The notes: generated by a model from the sequence alone, not told the origin. A stretch of 64,000 nt of DNA from an uncultured Flavobacteriales bacterium (GCA_937974275.1 CALJIF010000032.1:4511-68510), one strand, 5' to 3'; positions 10,188 to 19,763 are shown, counted from the stretch's first letter. Numbers and translations are program-made.

Positions 10188-10674
10188 TCCTGTGCTTGCT
10201 CCATATCTGCGAGTCCCACCAACGTTCGTGATAATAGTTGTTTCGAAACAGTGCTTCCGAAGCAAATCCTAGTTTGGTTAGCACTTTCGCCGACGCGTGA
10301 TGTGAAGGGTCAATATTTGCTTCAATACTTTGCAAATTAAATTCAGTGAGCAACAACTGCGTCATAGCGGAAAGTGCTTCTGTCATGATTCCCCGATTCC
10401 AGAATTCAGGAAGCAGATCATAACTTATCTCCGCCCGCTTGTGCTGTAAAGAAATCTGTTTGGCTCCACACGTACCAATTAATTTCCCCTCCATTTCAAT
10501 TCCCCAGCGCACACCTTGATTCAGAGCGAAAGCCTGTCTCCATTTAAAAATCAACTGCTCCGCATCGTTCAAATCCATCATAGGTGCAACACCTCGCCAT
10601 AAAATAACATCCGGATCACTATTTAAACGATAGATCACAGCAGCATCGGCACTCATGATTTCACGCAAAATCAA
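10180..10674 (-). CDS. GNAT-family (RimJ/RimL-like) N-acetyltransferase
   Basis: A 164-residue GNAT protein: ILREI at the start, NSDPDVILWRG, then the acetyl-CoA binding region GIMTEALSAM and ENNY-like end (ASAKVLTKLGFASEALFRNNYYHERWWDSQIWS). This arrangement is typical of RimJ/RimL-type enzymes acetylating protein N-termini or small amines; the substrate cannot be told. The start is TTG at 10674 because an in-frame TGA sits directly before it; relatives usually have about ten more N-terminal residues, so the N-terminus is slightly short. An inner ATG (MSADAAV) would remove the first strand. Confidence 0.85.
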   Translation of the reverse strand: MILREIMSADAAVIYRLNSDPDVILWRGVAPMMDLNDAEQLIFKWRQAFALNQGVRWGIEMEGKLIGTCGAKQISLQHKRAEISYDLLPEFWNRGIMTEALSAMTQLLLTEFNLQSIEANIDPSHHASAKVLTKLGFASEALFRNNYYHERWWDSQIWSKHRTS

Positions 10675-10831
10675 TCAGGAGGTAAATATTCGCGGGACCT
10701 GTTGCACGAAGTGTTGCATAAGGAAAGATACGCGTTCCTTTTAACTTTTTATAGGAACAAAGTCCGGCAACACGATCCGCCACTTTCAATAATTAGATCC
10801 GTTCTCACTAACTTTATCAAAAAATCGGAAT

Positions 10832-12223
10832 ATGCATATTGAACAATTATATACCAACTGTCTTGCCGAAGCCGCATATTGGATTGAATCTGATGGCGAA
10901 GCTATTGTTATTGATCCGCTTCGTGAAACAGAACCCTATCTGGCAAAAGCCAAAGAACGTGGCGTGAAAATCAAGTACGTTCTTGAAACACACTTTCATG
11001 CCGACTTCGTTAGTGGACATATTGATTTAGCGAAAGCTACAGGAGCAACAATCGTTTACGGTCCAACTGCCGAAACGAACTACGCTACACACATTGCAGC
11101 AGACAATGAAATGTTGCAATTAGGAAAAATAAAAATCAAAGTAATGCACACGCCGGGGCACACGCCCGAATCAACGTGCTACTTGTTGTTGGATGAACAA
11201 GATCAACCACACGCTATATTCACCGGTGATACACTTTTTGTAGGCGATGTAGGACGACCTGATTTGCTGGACGGCAAAATGACCAAAGAAGAATTAGCCG
11301 GGATGATGTTCGAGTCACTAAAAAAACTGAAGGCGTTGCCCGATAGTGTAACCGTATATCCTGCGCATGGTCCCGGCTCTGCGTGCGGGAAAAATATCGG
11401 CAAAGAAACCTGGTCAACCATCGGCCAGCAAAAACAAACGAATTACGCGATGCTGATCACCGACAAAACGGAATTCATTCGCACTGTAACGGATGGACTT
11501 TCTGCACCGCCGCAATACTTTTTTGAAGATGCGATGATTAATAAGCGCGGTTATGAAAATATTGACACCGTGCTGGAGCGCAATTCGAAAGCATTAAAAC
11601 CTGAAGAGGTTATGGCTGCGATACAACAAGGCGCACTGGTTTTGGATACACGAACTCCCGACGAATTTGAATCCGGTTTTATTCCCGGTGCTTTAAATAT
11701 CGGACTTGATGGCACGTATGCTGTTTGGGTAGGAACATTAATTGATATTACTAAGCCACTAATTGTAGTAGCTGCTCCGGGTAAAGAACGTGAAGCTGTA
11801 TTGCGTTTGGCGCGCGTCGGCTACGAAAATGTTGTTGGCTATGTTGATGGCGGGATGCCTCAGTGGATTGCATCCGGAATGGCAGTAGATAAAGTACATT
11901 CAATTAATCCGGCAGAATTTGCTGCTGATGTGCGTTCGGGTAATCATCGTAAGATTGTGGATGTGCGTCGTCCCGGAGAATTTGAGTCGGGACATGTGGA
12001 AGGCGCACAATTGATGTGTCTGACACAGTTTGGTAATACCGAGAACTTAAAGGCACTTGAACCTACCGAGCCCATCTACATTCATTGTGCAGGCGGCTAT
12101 CGTTCCATGATTGCGACTTCCATTTTGAAGCAACACGGATTTACGGATATCATCAACGTGCGTAAAGGTTGGAGCGGTATTAAGAATGAAGATCTGCCGA
12201 AGGTAATTCCCACAACTGCTTAA
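10832..12223 (+). CDS. CstB-like persulfide dioxygenase / pseudorhodanese / rhodanese
   Basis: A 463-residue three-domain protein. Residues 1-~230 are a metallo-beta-lactamase fold with HFHADF at 54-59, later HTPGHTPES and GDTLFVGDVGRPDL; the last His of the usual HxHxDH is Phe, as expected for mononuclear-iron persulfide dioxygenases. A first rhodanese-like domain (~260-360) has VVAAPGKE where the active Cys should be and is probably inactive. A second (~370-460) has the active loop HCAGGYRS. This order matches CstB, which oxidises persulfides and forms thiosulfate. Role inferred: sulfide/persulfide detoxification in the cytoplasm. It overlaps the opposite-strand deacetylase stop by 4 bases. 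Confidence 0.88.
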   Translation: MHIEQLYTNCLAEAAYWIESDGEAIVIDPLRETEPYLAKAKERGVKIKYVLETHFHADFVSGHIDLAKATGATIVYGPTAETNYATHIAADNEMLQLGKIKIKVMHTPGHTPESTCYLLLDEQDQPHAIFTGDTLFVGDVGRPDLLDGKMTKEELAGMMFESLKKLKALPDSVTVYPAHGPGSACGKNIGKETWSTIGQQKQTNYAMLITDKTEFIRTVTDGLSAPPQYFFEDAMINKRGYENIDTVLERNSKALKPEEVMAAIQQGALVLDTRTPDEFESGFIPGALNIGLDGTYAVWVGTLIDITKPLIVVAAPGKEREAVLRLARVGYENVVGYVDGGMPQWIASGMAVDKVHSINPAEFAADVRSGNHRKIVDVRRPGEFESGHVEGAQLMCLTQFGNTENLKALEPTEPIYIHCAGGYRSMIATSILKQHGFTDIINVRKGWSGIKNEDLPKVIPTTA

Positions 12224-12831
12224 AGTAACTCGAAGTTATAGCCTTGTTCCTTACAATACTTGATGTATTTGGGCAAGGCCGGTAACATGCGTTCAGCAGC
12301 TTTCGCACTGTCGTGCCATACTACAACAGATCCCGGACGTGTGGCTTTACACGTTGGTTTCAAGCAGTCTTCTGCAGTTAAAGTTTGATCAAAATCATAC
12401 GACAACACATCCCACATGATGATGCGATAGTGCTGCTTTAACGCATTAAATTGTTGACGCGTAATTCTGCCGTACGGCGGGCGAAACAAATCGGATGCAA
12501 CCAACTGCTGACAAGCAACAACTTCTTTAAGATAATCACGCAACGGTGTTTTCCAGCCGTCCTTGTGGGTCATGGTGTGATTGCCGACGTGATGACCTTC
12601 CTGTAAAATACGGTCGTAACAACTGCGATACTTCTCAACGTTGGCGCCAACACAAAAGAAATTCGCCTTTACATCGTACTGTTTCAGAATTTCCAACACA
12701 GCCGTTGTAATCTCAGGATGTGGTCCATCGTCGAACGTGAGATACACTGATTTATCGGAAACAGGAACCCTCCACTGAGCACCGGAATAATATTTCCTGA
12801 TGATCTGTGGAGGGCGTGTGATGCGAATCAT
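12220..12831 (-). CDS. Polysaccharide deacetylase (NodB homology domain)
   Basis: A 203-residue single-domain carbohydrate esterase family 4 protein. All five motifs are visible: TFDDGPHPE (catalytic Asp and metal Asp), GNHTMTHKD (metal His pair), RPPYGR, MWDVLSYDFD and VVWHDS. Such enzymes remove N- or O-acetyl groups from cell-wall or surface glycans. No signal peptide is evident, so it may act in the cytoplasm or the true start may differ. It lies 10 bases downstream of the DUF2723 gene on the same strand and is probably co-transcribed with it. Confidence 0.92.
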   Translation of the reverse strand: MIRITRPPQIIRKYYSGAQWRVPVSDKSVYLTFDDGPHPEITTAVLEILKQYDVKANFFCVGANVEKYRSCYDRILQEGHHVGNHTMTHKDGWKTPLRDYLKEVVACQQLVASDLFRPPYGRITRQQFNALKQHYRIIMWDVLSYDFDQTLTAEDCLKPTCKATRPGSVVVWHDSAKAAERMLPALPKYIKYCKEQGYNFELL

Positions 12832-12841
12832 TCGCTAAAGT

Positions 12842-15800
12842 TTAGCGCTTGGTTGGAGGTAAACTTTCCGGAGTTGGAGGAATTGTTTCCGTACGCAACT
12901 TCTCTAATAAAGTATCAAACGGCAATTTCGGTTTCTGCTGACGAAACTGATTCGGCGACTGAATACCCAACTTTCCTAAACGCCCATCGTATTCTGTCAT
13001 CATATCGGTATGACCATAATCACCGGCATATTGCGCCAACATTTGCATAGCAGACTGCAAACGATTCACATCCGATTTGTAATCGCCACGTTTATCGTTG
13101 AGACCTTTGTAGAACACATATTCCTCTTCGCACATGTCGAACAATTGACGCGATAACTTCTTGCCTTTATCAGCAGCACCCGCAGTGAAATAACCTTGAA
13201 CCATGTACACCATTGCAGGCTCGTATGGCACGTGCTTTTCAGGCATAACAGCTAAACACTTATCCAAAACCTGTACTGCTTTCTGACCCTTGCCTTCATC
13301 GTTCAGCAACTTCGCAAGTGTCATCATTTGCAAACGCTGGTTCGTAGTGAAACGCAAATTGTTTTCATCCATGTAGATGTTCTTTGTCGTGTCATCTAAA
13401 CCTCCCCAAACAAATTGGTTCATGATTTTATCGTACATGATATCCGTATCACATCCAACAGGTTCACCGAACATGCCTTCCTGCGAAGCTTTCAACGGCA
13501 CAAGACGATACGCCAAACCTTCGAGACGGAAGAAATCTTCCAAATCCAGGTATGCGCCTGAACCTGCAGTTACTGCGAAGTAAATAGGACGCTTCCAGTT
13601 ATTGGTTGCTAATAAATCCAACATCATCAAATCTGCTTTCAACAGATAACGCTTGTTGATCGTCCATTCGATACGATCCAAAATCAGGCTGTCAGGAGTG
13701 TTAGCAGGAACAGTTCCATTAGCTTTCACCAACTTCTTGTCCACCGGAATCCAAACACGATTTGTAGGTAATGTATATACGGTATCAGTATACATTTCGT
13801 TGTTGTCGTCCTGACCTGTCCTCACTTCAGTAACCTGAGGATCGTTGTTAATGATCATGTCGATCAACTGACGCGCGCTCATTGCAGGTAATGCTGTTCC
13901 TTCCGGAACTTCCGGGAAGAACACTTGCTCTGCAGAACCCTGACGGTATTTGTGTGCAGGTAACGAGAACGGCACAGGATCAGAATCATAAGCCTTACGA
14001 ACGGATTGTTCAATGTACCAATCTGTATTCAACAGCGACAAGTTTAACACGCGTACATCCGTACGATAACCTTCTGCTTCTTGCGCGTACCACAATGGGA
14101 ACGTATCGTTATCACCATTGGTAAATATTACACCGTTCTTATCAACGGTTGACAAATAATTCTTAGCGAAGTCGCGTGCGGTATAACGGTATGAACGGTT
14201 GTGATCATCCCAACCCTGAGCCGCCATAATATATGGAACCGTACAGCTGGCAACAGTTGCAATTCCAACACCTGCAATGCCCGCCATTTTCGCGTAACGT
14301 GCCAGGAAATCATATATAGCGTATACGCCAAAACCAATCCACATCGCAAAAGCATAAAACGATCCTGCATAAGCGTAGTCGCGTTCGCGCGGTTGCAACG
14401 GATATTGGTTGAGGTAGAATACGATGGCCAATCCTGTAAACAAGAACATCAGCGTTACCACCAAGCCATTCTTCCAATCTTTAGAAACCTGGAAGAACAA
14501 TCCAATTAAACCAAGAATTAAAGGCAGCATGAAGAACTTGTTGTTCGCAGCATTTTCGCGAAGACGTTTAGGCGCTTTGCCCATATCAATTTTGTCCGTT
14601 GCAGATAAACCGGATTGCCAGTTACCGTCTGTAATATTTCCATGGCCCTGAATATCATTTTGCTTTCCTGCGAAATTCCACATGAAATAACGCATGTACA
14701 TCCAACCAATCTGGTAGTTGAAGAAATACTTCAAGTTTGCTCCAAAACTCGGACGGGTTAAGGTTGTAGTTTGCAAACCTTCAGCAGTGCGCACCTGCAC
14801 TTTAACGCGTACGTTGTTGCGCTTTACGTCTCCCCAATGCTCGTATTCACGCTTATGGCTGGACTGATTCATTTCCCACATACGCGGTAAAATGGTGCTC
14901 ATTTCCGGAGCCCAGTTATACTTTGTTTGTTTGCGATGATCGATGATCTGATAATCACCGCTTGACGCATTCTTAGCATATACCGGATTGCCATCATCAG
15001 CAGGATTGCTATAATCTAATGTAGCATTGTAGTAAGGACCGTACAATAACGGCCAGTCTCCGTATTGCTCGCGTTGCAAATACGACAACAAGCTGATGGC
15101 GTTTTCAGGGTTGTTTTCATCCATCGGTGTATTAGCCTGAGAGCGGATAACCAACACAAAGAATGTGGAATAACCGATCAACATTACACTAAACGACAAG
15201 AGGATGGTGTTGAGCAAATGACGATTGTCTTTGAAATAATAAATCAACGCCGCAACGCCACCCGCAGTAATGAAAGGCAACGCCACAGATGAATACATCA
15301 ATGCAGCGATCACGGTAATTCCGAAGAACGCACCCGTAACATAAATAAAGCGCTTATATAATTTTTCACCACCTGCAGATGTGTATTGCATTCCTGTAAC
15401 AATCATACCGATCAACAACAAGAAATAAATTATAGTACCGAAGTTGAATGGTAATCCGATGGTATTCACAAAGAACAACTCATAGTTGGCGGCAGCACTT
15501 ACAACACCCGGAATAATTCCGTTCTGAATTACGCCCAATAATCCAACCGCTACTAATAAAGAAATGATGAGTCCTTTGAATGTGTATTCGTATTTTTTGA
15601 AATACACAATCATGACAATAGCAGGAATAGCCAACAAGTTCAATAAGTGCACACCGATAGATAATCCCATCATAAACGCGATAAACACAATCCATTTATC
15701 AGCACGCGGCGTATCGTCGGCATCCCAGCGCAATATTGCCCAGAAAACTAAAGCGGTAAAGAATGACGACATCGCGTATACTTCGCCTTCAACTGCCGAA

Positions 15801-16219
15801 AACCAGAAAGAATCTGAAAACGTGTAAGCCAAAGAACCGATTGCTGCACTGGCAAAAACCGCGAACATTCGGGCATCATTTAACTCCTGGCCCATGGAAG
15901 CCACCAATTTGCGACCTAACAGCGTTAACGACCAGAACATGAACAGAATGGTGAATGCACTGGACAATCCCGACATGATGTTAATCATAGCTGCACCTCC
16001 GTCAGCTCCGGAGCCGAACAAGGAGAAAAAGCGCCCAAACAACAAGAATGTCGGAGCTCCCGGCGGGTGACCTACCTCCAGCTTTAAACAAGAAAGGATG
16101 TACTCGCCACAGTCCCAGAAGCTTGTGGTTGGTTCAATGGTTGAAACATAGGTAAATGCCGCGATAGCGAACACCACCCAGCCGATAATGTTATTAAGCA
16201 GTTTGTACTTGGAAACCAT
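12842..16219 (-). CDS. DUF2723 membrane protein (TMEM260/GT-C-like glycosyltransferase)
   Basis: A 1,125-residue protein with many membrane helices in its first ~650 residues and a soluble C-terminal half. The N-terminus has the DUF2723 signature PTTSFWDCGEYI...LEVGHPPGAPTFLLFGR, with the acidic loop after the first helix typical of GT-C enzymes; the domain is shared with eukaryotic TMEM260, an O-mannosyltransferase. A conserved ERDYAYAGSFYAFAMWIG stretch follows the helices, and the tail has TPR-like helices. Function as a lipid-sugar-dependent glycosyltransferase is inferred. The ATG at 16219 follows a -7-like TATCTTCG at 16254-16247, one mismatch from consensus. Confidence 0.9.
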   Translation of the reverse strand: MVSKYKLLNNIIGWVVFAIAAFTYVSTIEPTTSFWDCGEYILSCLKLEVGHPPGAPTFLLFGRFFSLFGSGADGGAAMINIMSGLSSAFTILFMFWSLTLLGRKLVASMGQELNDARMFAVFASAAIGSLAYTFSDSFWFSAVEGEVYAMSSFFTALVFWAILRWDADDTPRADKWIVFIAFMMGLSIGVHLLNLLAIPAIVMIVYFKKYEYTFKGLIISLLVAVGLLGVIQNGIIPGVVSAAANYELFFVNTIGLPFNFGTIIYFLLLIGMIVTGMQYTSAGGEKLYKRFIYVTGAFFGITVIAALMYSSVALPFITAGGVAALIYYFKDNRHLLNTILLSFSVMLIGYSTFFVLVIRSQANTPMDENNPENAISLLSYLQREQYGDWPLLYGPYYNATLDYSNPADDGNPVYAKNASSGDYQIIDHRKQTKYNWAPEMSTILPRMWEMNQSSHKREYEHWGDVKRNNVRVKVQVRTAEGLQTTTLTRPSFGANLKYFFNYQIGWMYMRYFMWNFAGKQNDIQGHGNITDGNWQSGLSATDKIDMGKAPKRLRENAANNKFFMLPLILGLIGLFFQVSKDWKNGLVVTLMFLFTGLAIVFYLNQYPLQPRERDYAYAGSFYAFAMWIGFGVYAIYDFLARYAKMAGIAGVGIATVASCTVPYIMAAQGWDDHNRSYRYTARDFAKNYLSTVDKNGVIFTNGDNDTFPLWYAQEAEGYRTDVRVLNLSLLNTDWYIEQSVRKAYDSDPVPFSLPAHKYRQGSAEQVFFPEVPEGTALPAMSARQLIDMIINNDPQVTEVRTGQDDNNEMYTDTVYTLPTNRVWIPVDKKLVKANGTVPANTPDSLILDRIEWTINKRYLLKADLMMLDLLATNNWKRPIYFAVTAGSGAYLDLEDFFRLEGLAYRLVPLKASQEGMFGEPVGCDTDIMYDKIMNQFVWGGLDDTTKNIYMDENNLRFTTNQRLQMMTLAKLLNDEGKGQKAVQVLDKCLAVMPEKHVPYEPAMVYMVQGYFTAGAADKGKKLSRQLFDMCEEEYVFYKGLNDKRGDYKSDVNRLQSAMQMLAQYAGDYGHTDMMTEYDGRLGKLGIQSPNQFRQQKPKLPFDTLLEKLRTETIPPTPESLPPTKR

Positions 16220-16305
16220 GCCTGAATTTTGTGAATGATATGCGGGCGAAGATAGGAAATTGCGGGGGAGTCGCAGTGTTAAATAAGCAGATTCCCAACT
16301 AAAAT

Positions 16306-16336
16306 TTTGTGAAAATGAAATAACTTTTTACTTTTG
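16306..16336 (+). promoter_or_regulatory. Promoter of tRNA-Gln (TTTG-N19-TACTTTTG)
   Basis: A full Bacteroidota promoter: -33 TTTG at 16306-16309, 19-base spacer, and -7 TACTTTTG at 16329-16336. It sits 25 bases upstream of the mature tRNA 5' end. Confidence 0.85.
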
Positions 16337-16361
16337 TCGCCCATTGCTGAAATGCAATTGA

Positions 16362-16432
16362 TGCCCGATCGTCTAATGGCAGGACTTCAGATTTTGGTTC
16401 TGACTGTGTTGGTTCGAATCCAGCTCGGGCAA
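16362..16432 (+). tRNA. tRNA-Gln (anticodon UUG)
   Basis: A complete 71-base cloverleaf. The acceptor stem TGCCCGA pairs with TCGGGCA; the anticodon stem TCAGA/TCTGA closes the loop TTTTGGT with anticodon TTG; the T arm GTTGG/CCAGC closes TTCGAAT. A is the discriminator base and the 3' CCA is not encoded. It has its own promoter upstream and an intrinsic terminator 1 base downstream. Confidence 0.97.
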
Positions 16433-16433
16433 C

Positions 16434-16459
16434 AAAGCCACCTCTAAGGGTGGCTTTTT
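16434..16459 (+). terminator. Intrinsic terminator of tRNA-Gln
   Basis: Inverted repeat AAAGCCACC (16434-16442) / GGTGGCTTT (16449-16457) with a 6-base loop, followed by T's. It begins directly after the tRNA. Confidence 0.9.
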
Positions 16460-16505
16460 CATTTTTCGCTTGCTCCTGATGGAACTCCCCTTTGGATAAT
16501 TAAGC

Positions 16506-16513
16506 TACCTTTG
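16506..16513 (+). promoter_or_regulatory. -7 element TACCTTTG of panD
   Basis: Exact TAnnTTTG match ending only 5 bases before the panD ATG. The expected transcription start falls on or next to the start codon, so the mRNA would be leaderless or nearly so. No -33 TTTG at the ideal distance. Confidence 0.7.
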
Positions 16514-16518
16514 CGCCA

Positions 16519-16872
16519 ATGCAAATTCAAGTCATGAAATCAAAGATTCACCGCGTGAAAGTAACGCAGGCGGATCTGAACTACATCGGCAGTATTACCA
16601 TCGACGAAAATCTGATGGACGCTGCCAATCTTATCGAAAACGAAAAGGTGCAAGTCGTTAACATTAACAACGGCGAACGTTTGGAAACATACGTCATTAA
16701 AGGCGGCAGAGGAACCGGAACAATTTGTTTGAACGGCCCTGCGGCTCGTAAGGTGGCTGTCGGCGATATCGTTCTCGTTATTTCATACGCGTTAATGGAA
16801 GTGGAGGCAGCGAAATCGTTCACGCCTACAGTCATTTTCCCGGATGAAAACACCAATCAATTAAAATCCTGA
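16519..16872 (+). CDS. panD: Aspartate 1-decarboxylase precursor
   Basis: A 117-residue pyruvoyl enzyme that makes beta-alanine for pantothenate and CoA. The self-cleavage site is G24-S25 within NYIGSITID; S25 becomes the pyruvoyl group. Lys in KSKIHRVKV and the RLETYVIKGGRGTG and NGPAARKV blocks are the family's conserved parts. The ATG at 16519 matches the usual MQIQV N-terminus of Bacteroidota PanD. First gene of a run with flippase-like protein, rfaE2 and radA (gap 4 bases, then an ATGA overlap). Confidence 0.96.
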   Translation: MQIQVMKSKIHRVKVTQADLNYIGSITIDENLMDAANLIENEKVQVVNINNGERLETYVIKGGRGTGTICLNGPAARKVAVGDIVLVISYALMEVEAAKSFTPTVIFPDENTNQLKS

Positions 16873-16876
16873 TACA

Positions 16877-17884
16877 TTGAAAGGACGCGCGGGTCAGATC
16901 ATACAGTTTGTCCTGTTTTTCGGACTTGGAGCGGGTTTGCTGTGGTGGCAATACAGCCGTTTCACAGATGTACAACGTGAACAGTTTCTAAACAGCATTC
17001 GCAATGCAGACTATTACTGGTTTGCGGTGGCGATGGGAATTGGTGCATTGTCGCATTTGTTCCGTGCGTTACGTTGGGAAATGCTGTTGCAACCACTCGG
17101 GCACAAATCAGGTTTGGGCAATCGATTTACGGCTGTAATGGTGGCTTATCTCGCTAACTACGCTTTTCCGCGTCTCGGTGAAGTATCGCGTTGCGGCTTA
17201 ATTAAACGCACCGATAACATTCCGTTCAGCGAAGCATTCGGCACCGTTGTCGTAGAGCGCATCATTGATGTTTTGTGCCTCGGATTAATTTTCGTCCTGG
17301 TATTGTTGTTCCAATTTGCCGGACTAAAAAGCTTGTGGCTGGAATACATCTGGGATCCGGCTGCAGTAAAGCTAAGCGCCTTGTATGCACAGCCCGTAAA
17401 ATTTTACATCGCATTAGGAAGTGTAATCGCCATTGTAAGTGCAATATATTGGTTCCGAAAAAAAATTGTCGGTTTGTTTTCTTCCAAAGCGCTCGCTTTT
17501 CTGAAAGGTATTCGTGATGGCGTGTTATCGGTAAAGCAAGTGAAACAACCTATTCTGTTTATTGTGTATTCGCTTGGCATTTGGGGCGGATATTTACTGA
17601 GCTTGTACGTTTGTTTTTTCTGTTTTCCCGAAACACAACACTTAACCATGAACATGGCGTTGATCTTGCTGTTGTTCGGCACGTTTGGTGTGGCTTTTAC
17701 TCCGGGAGGAATTGGTGCTTATCAACTTATAGTAACCGCGCTTATGATTCGGTTAACTCCCGAAACAGAACCGGCGGCGGCTTCGTTTTCCTGGTTGTGC
17801 TGGGGATCGCAAGTAGCTACGGTTGTAGTATTTACGGGCATTGCATTTCTTATTCAACCATTGCTAAATAAAGTAAAAGCATGA
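16877..17884 (+). CDS. Lysylphosphatidylglycerol synthase-TM / flippase-like membrane protein
   Basis: A 335-residue protein with about eight membrane segments, of the UPF0104/AglD-type family (flippase-like domain). Recognisable features are the R-A-L-R-W-E-M-L stretch after the second helix, PRLGEVSRCGLIKR and the last-helix GTFGVAFTPGGIGAYQ signature. Related domains move or modify lipid-linked substrates; the substrate here is unknown. It starts with TTG at 16877, 4 bases after panD, and its stop overlaps the rfaE2 ATG (ATGA), implying translational coupling. Confidence 0.88.
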   Translation: MKGRAGQIIQFVLFFGLGAGLLWWQYSRFTDVQREQFLNSIRNADYYWFAVAMGIGALSHLFRALRWEMLLQPLGHKSGLGNRFTAVMVAYLANYAFPRLGEVSRCGLIKRTDNIPFSEAFGTVVVERIIDVLCLGLIFVLVLLFQFAGLKSLWLEYIWDPAAVKLSALYAQPVKFYIALGSVIAIVSAIYWFRKKIVGLFSSKALAFLKGIRDGVLSVKQVKQPILFIVYSLGIWGGYLLSLYVCFFCFPETQHLTMNMALILLLFGTFGVAFTPGGIGAYQLIVTALMIRLTPETEPAAASFSWLCWGSQVATVVVFTGIAFLIQPLLNKVKA

Positions 17885-18375
17885 CCTACCACGAAATTAT
17901 CAGTGCTAAAATTTTTTCACGCGAAGATTTGGTGCGTAAAGTCCAACGCCTGCAGTACTTCGGAAAGAAGGTCGTTTTTACCAACGGGTGTTTCGATTTG
18001 CTGCACCTCGGGCACGTGGATTACTTGGCAAAAGCTAAAGACTGTGGCGACTTTTTAATTGTCGCAGTTAATGCCGATGAATCTGTTAAGCGTTTAAATA
18101 AAGGGGATAGTCGCCCGATACAAGACGAACATTCCCGTGCGATGATTATTGCCAACCTGCATGTAGTTGACGCGGTAATTGTTTTTAACGAAGAGACGCC
18201 GTACGAACTGATTGCTGCACTTGTTCCCAACGTATTAGTGAAAGGAGCCGATTATCGTGTGGAGCAAATTGCAGGACATGATGTTGTTTTGCAACACGGC
18301 GGAAAAGTGGAATTGATTGAATTGGTGCAAGGATATTCTACCAGCGCCATCGAGAAAAAAATTAAGGAAGCGTAA
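17881..18375 (+). CDS. rfaE2: D-glycero-beta-D-manno-heptose 1-phosphate adenylyltransferase
   Basis: A 164-residue nucleotidyltransferase equal to the C-terminal half of HldE. It has FTNGCFDLLHLGH (HxGH motif, H42 and H45), NADESVKRLNKG, RPIQDEHSRA and the YSTSAIEKKIKE end (ISTS-like motif). It transfers AMP to heptose-1-phosphate to make ADP-heptose for LPS core. The separate kinase half (rfaE1) is not in the window. The start overlaps the preceding stop by 4 bases. Confidence 0.93.
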   Translation: MTYHEIISAKIFSREDLVRKVQRLQYFGKKVVFTNGCFDLLHLGHVDYLAKAKDCGDFLIVAVNADESVKRLNKGDSRPIQDEHSRAMIIANLHVVDAVIVFNEETPYELIAALVPNVLVKGADYRVEQIAGHDVVLQHGGKVELIELVQGYSTSAIEKKIKEA

Positions 18376-18390
18376 ATTTCGATACGCCAC

Positions 18391-19761
18391 ATGGCTAAAA
18401 CAAAAACTCAATTCTTCTGCCAGAACTGCGGCACTTCATCTCCGAAATGGATCGGCAAATGTCCGTCCTGCGGCGAATGGAACACGTACGTGGAAGAAAT
18501 TGTAGCCAAATCGAATGATCCTCGCTCCTCTCCGTTCTCTTCAAAAAGCACAGCTCGTGCGCCAAAACCATTGAAGTTAAATGAAATCAGCGGCACGGAA
18601 GAGCATCGTATTCCATTGATTGATCAGGAACTGAACCGTGTTCTTGGCGGAGGATTGGTACCCGGATCGTTGATATTGTTTGGCGGTGAGCCGGGCATCG
18701 GCAAATCGACTTTAATGTTGCAACTCGCCACGCAGGAAAAGAACCTTCGTGTGTTGTATGTTTCCGGCGAAGAAAGTGAGCAACAAATAAAAATGCGTGC
18801 GGAGCGAATCGGCATTGCGAATGAAAATTGTTTTGTGTTGACAGAAACGAATACACAAAACATATTTCAACAGATTGCGCAGATAGAACCACAACTGCTT
18901 ATTGTTGATTCCATTCAGACACTGCATACCGCACATGTTGAATCGTCGCCCGGAAGTGTTTCTCAGGTTCGCGAGTGCGCCGGCGAATTGCTGCGCTATG
19001 CGAAAGAATCAAATGTTCCTGTTTTTCTGATCGGTCACATCACCAAAGAAGGATCGCTTGCCGGACCGAAAGTATTGGAACACATGGTGGATACCGTGTT
19101 ACAATTCGAAGGCGATCGCAATCATGTGTACCGACTTTTGCGCACGATTAAAAATCGATTTGGCTCAACGAACGAATTAGGCATTTATGAAATGCAAGGC
19201 AGCGGTTTACGTGAAGTAGCCAATCCGTCCGAAATATTAATTACTGCGCGCGATGAACAAGTGAGCGGCGTAACGATCGCCGTATTGATGGAAGGCTTAC
19301 GTCCTATGCTGATTGAGACACAAGCCTTGGTGAGTACTGCTGCGTACGGCACACCACAACGTTCTTCCACAGGATTTGATCTTCGTCGATTAGCGATGTT
19401 GTTGGCTGTTCTCGAAAAACGATGCGGCTTTCGTTTAGGCACTAAAGATGTATTTCTGAATATAGCGGGAGGATTAAAAGTGGAAGATCCGGGAATAGAT
19501 CTGGCCGTAGTTTGTGCCGTGCTCTCTTCCAACGCAGATATCCCCATTCACAACAGTATTTGTTTTGCCGCAGAAGTCGGACTGAGTGGAGAAATTCGTC
19601 CCGTGCAACGCATTGAGCAACGCATTACGGAAGCTGAAAAATTAGGATTTAAGGAAATTTATATTTCGAAATACCACAAAGGATTGAAAGCCGGTGATTA
19701 CGGTATTCAGTTGCGACAGATGGGAAAAATTGAAGAAGTGTTTGCCGGATTATTCGGTTAA
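18391..19761 (+). CDS. radA: DNA repair protein RadA
   Basis: A 456-residue RecA-related branch-migration helicase. The N-terminal zinc finger has Cys 10, 13, 24 and 27 (FFCQNCG...GKCPSCGEW). The Walker A motif GEPGIGKST is at ~99-107, the RadA-specific KNRFGSTNE motif follows the core, and the C-terminal Lon-like domain holds VEDPGIDLAVVCAVLSS. Full length for the family. It acts in recombination intermediates processing. It follows rfaE2 by 15 bases and its end is separated by only 2 bases from the opposite-strand kinase gene. Confidence 0.97.
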   Translation: MAKTKTQFFCQNCGTSSPKWIGKCPSCGEWNTYVEEIVAKSNDPRSSPFSSKSTARAPKPLKLNEISGTEEHRIPLIDQELNRVLGGGLVPGSLILFGGEPGIGKSTLMLQLATQEKNLRVLYVSGEESEQQIKMRAERIGIANENCFVLTETNTQNIFQQIAQIEPQLLIVDSIQTLHTAHVESSPGSVSQVRECAGELLRYAKESNVPVFLIGHITKEGSLAGPKVLEHMVDTVLQFEGDRNHVYRLLRTIKNRFGSTNELGIYEMQGSGLREVANPSEILITARDEQVSGVTIAVLMEGLRPMLIETQALVSTAAYGTPQRSSTGFDLRRLAMLLAVLEKRCGFRLGTKDVFLNIAGGLKVEDPGIDLAVVCAVLSSNADIPIHNSICFAAEVGLSGEIRPVQRIEQRITEAEKLGFKEIYISKYHKGLKAGDYGIQLRQMGKIEEVFAGLFG

Positions 19762-19763
19762 CG

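Noticed and set aside
10675..10831. Promoter for the CstB-like gene at TAACTTTA
   Set aside because: One mismatch to TAnnTTTG and no -33 box in the right place; too weak to list as a feature.
12853..16219. Several plus-strand frames opposite the DUF2723 gene
   Set aside because: None has a promoter or recognisable motif, and the minus frame is a full-length family match.
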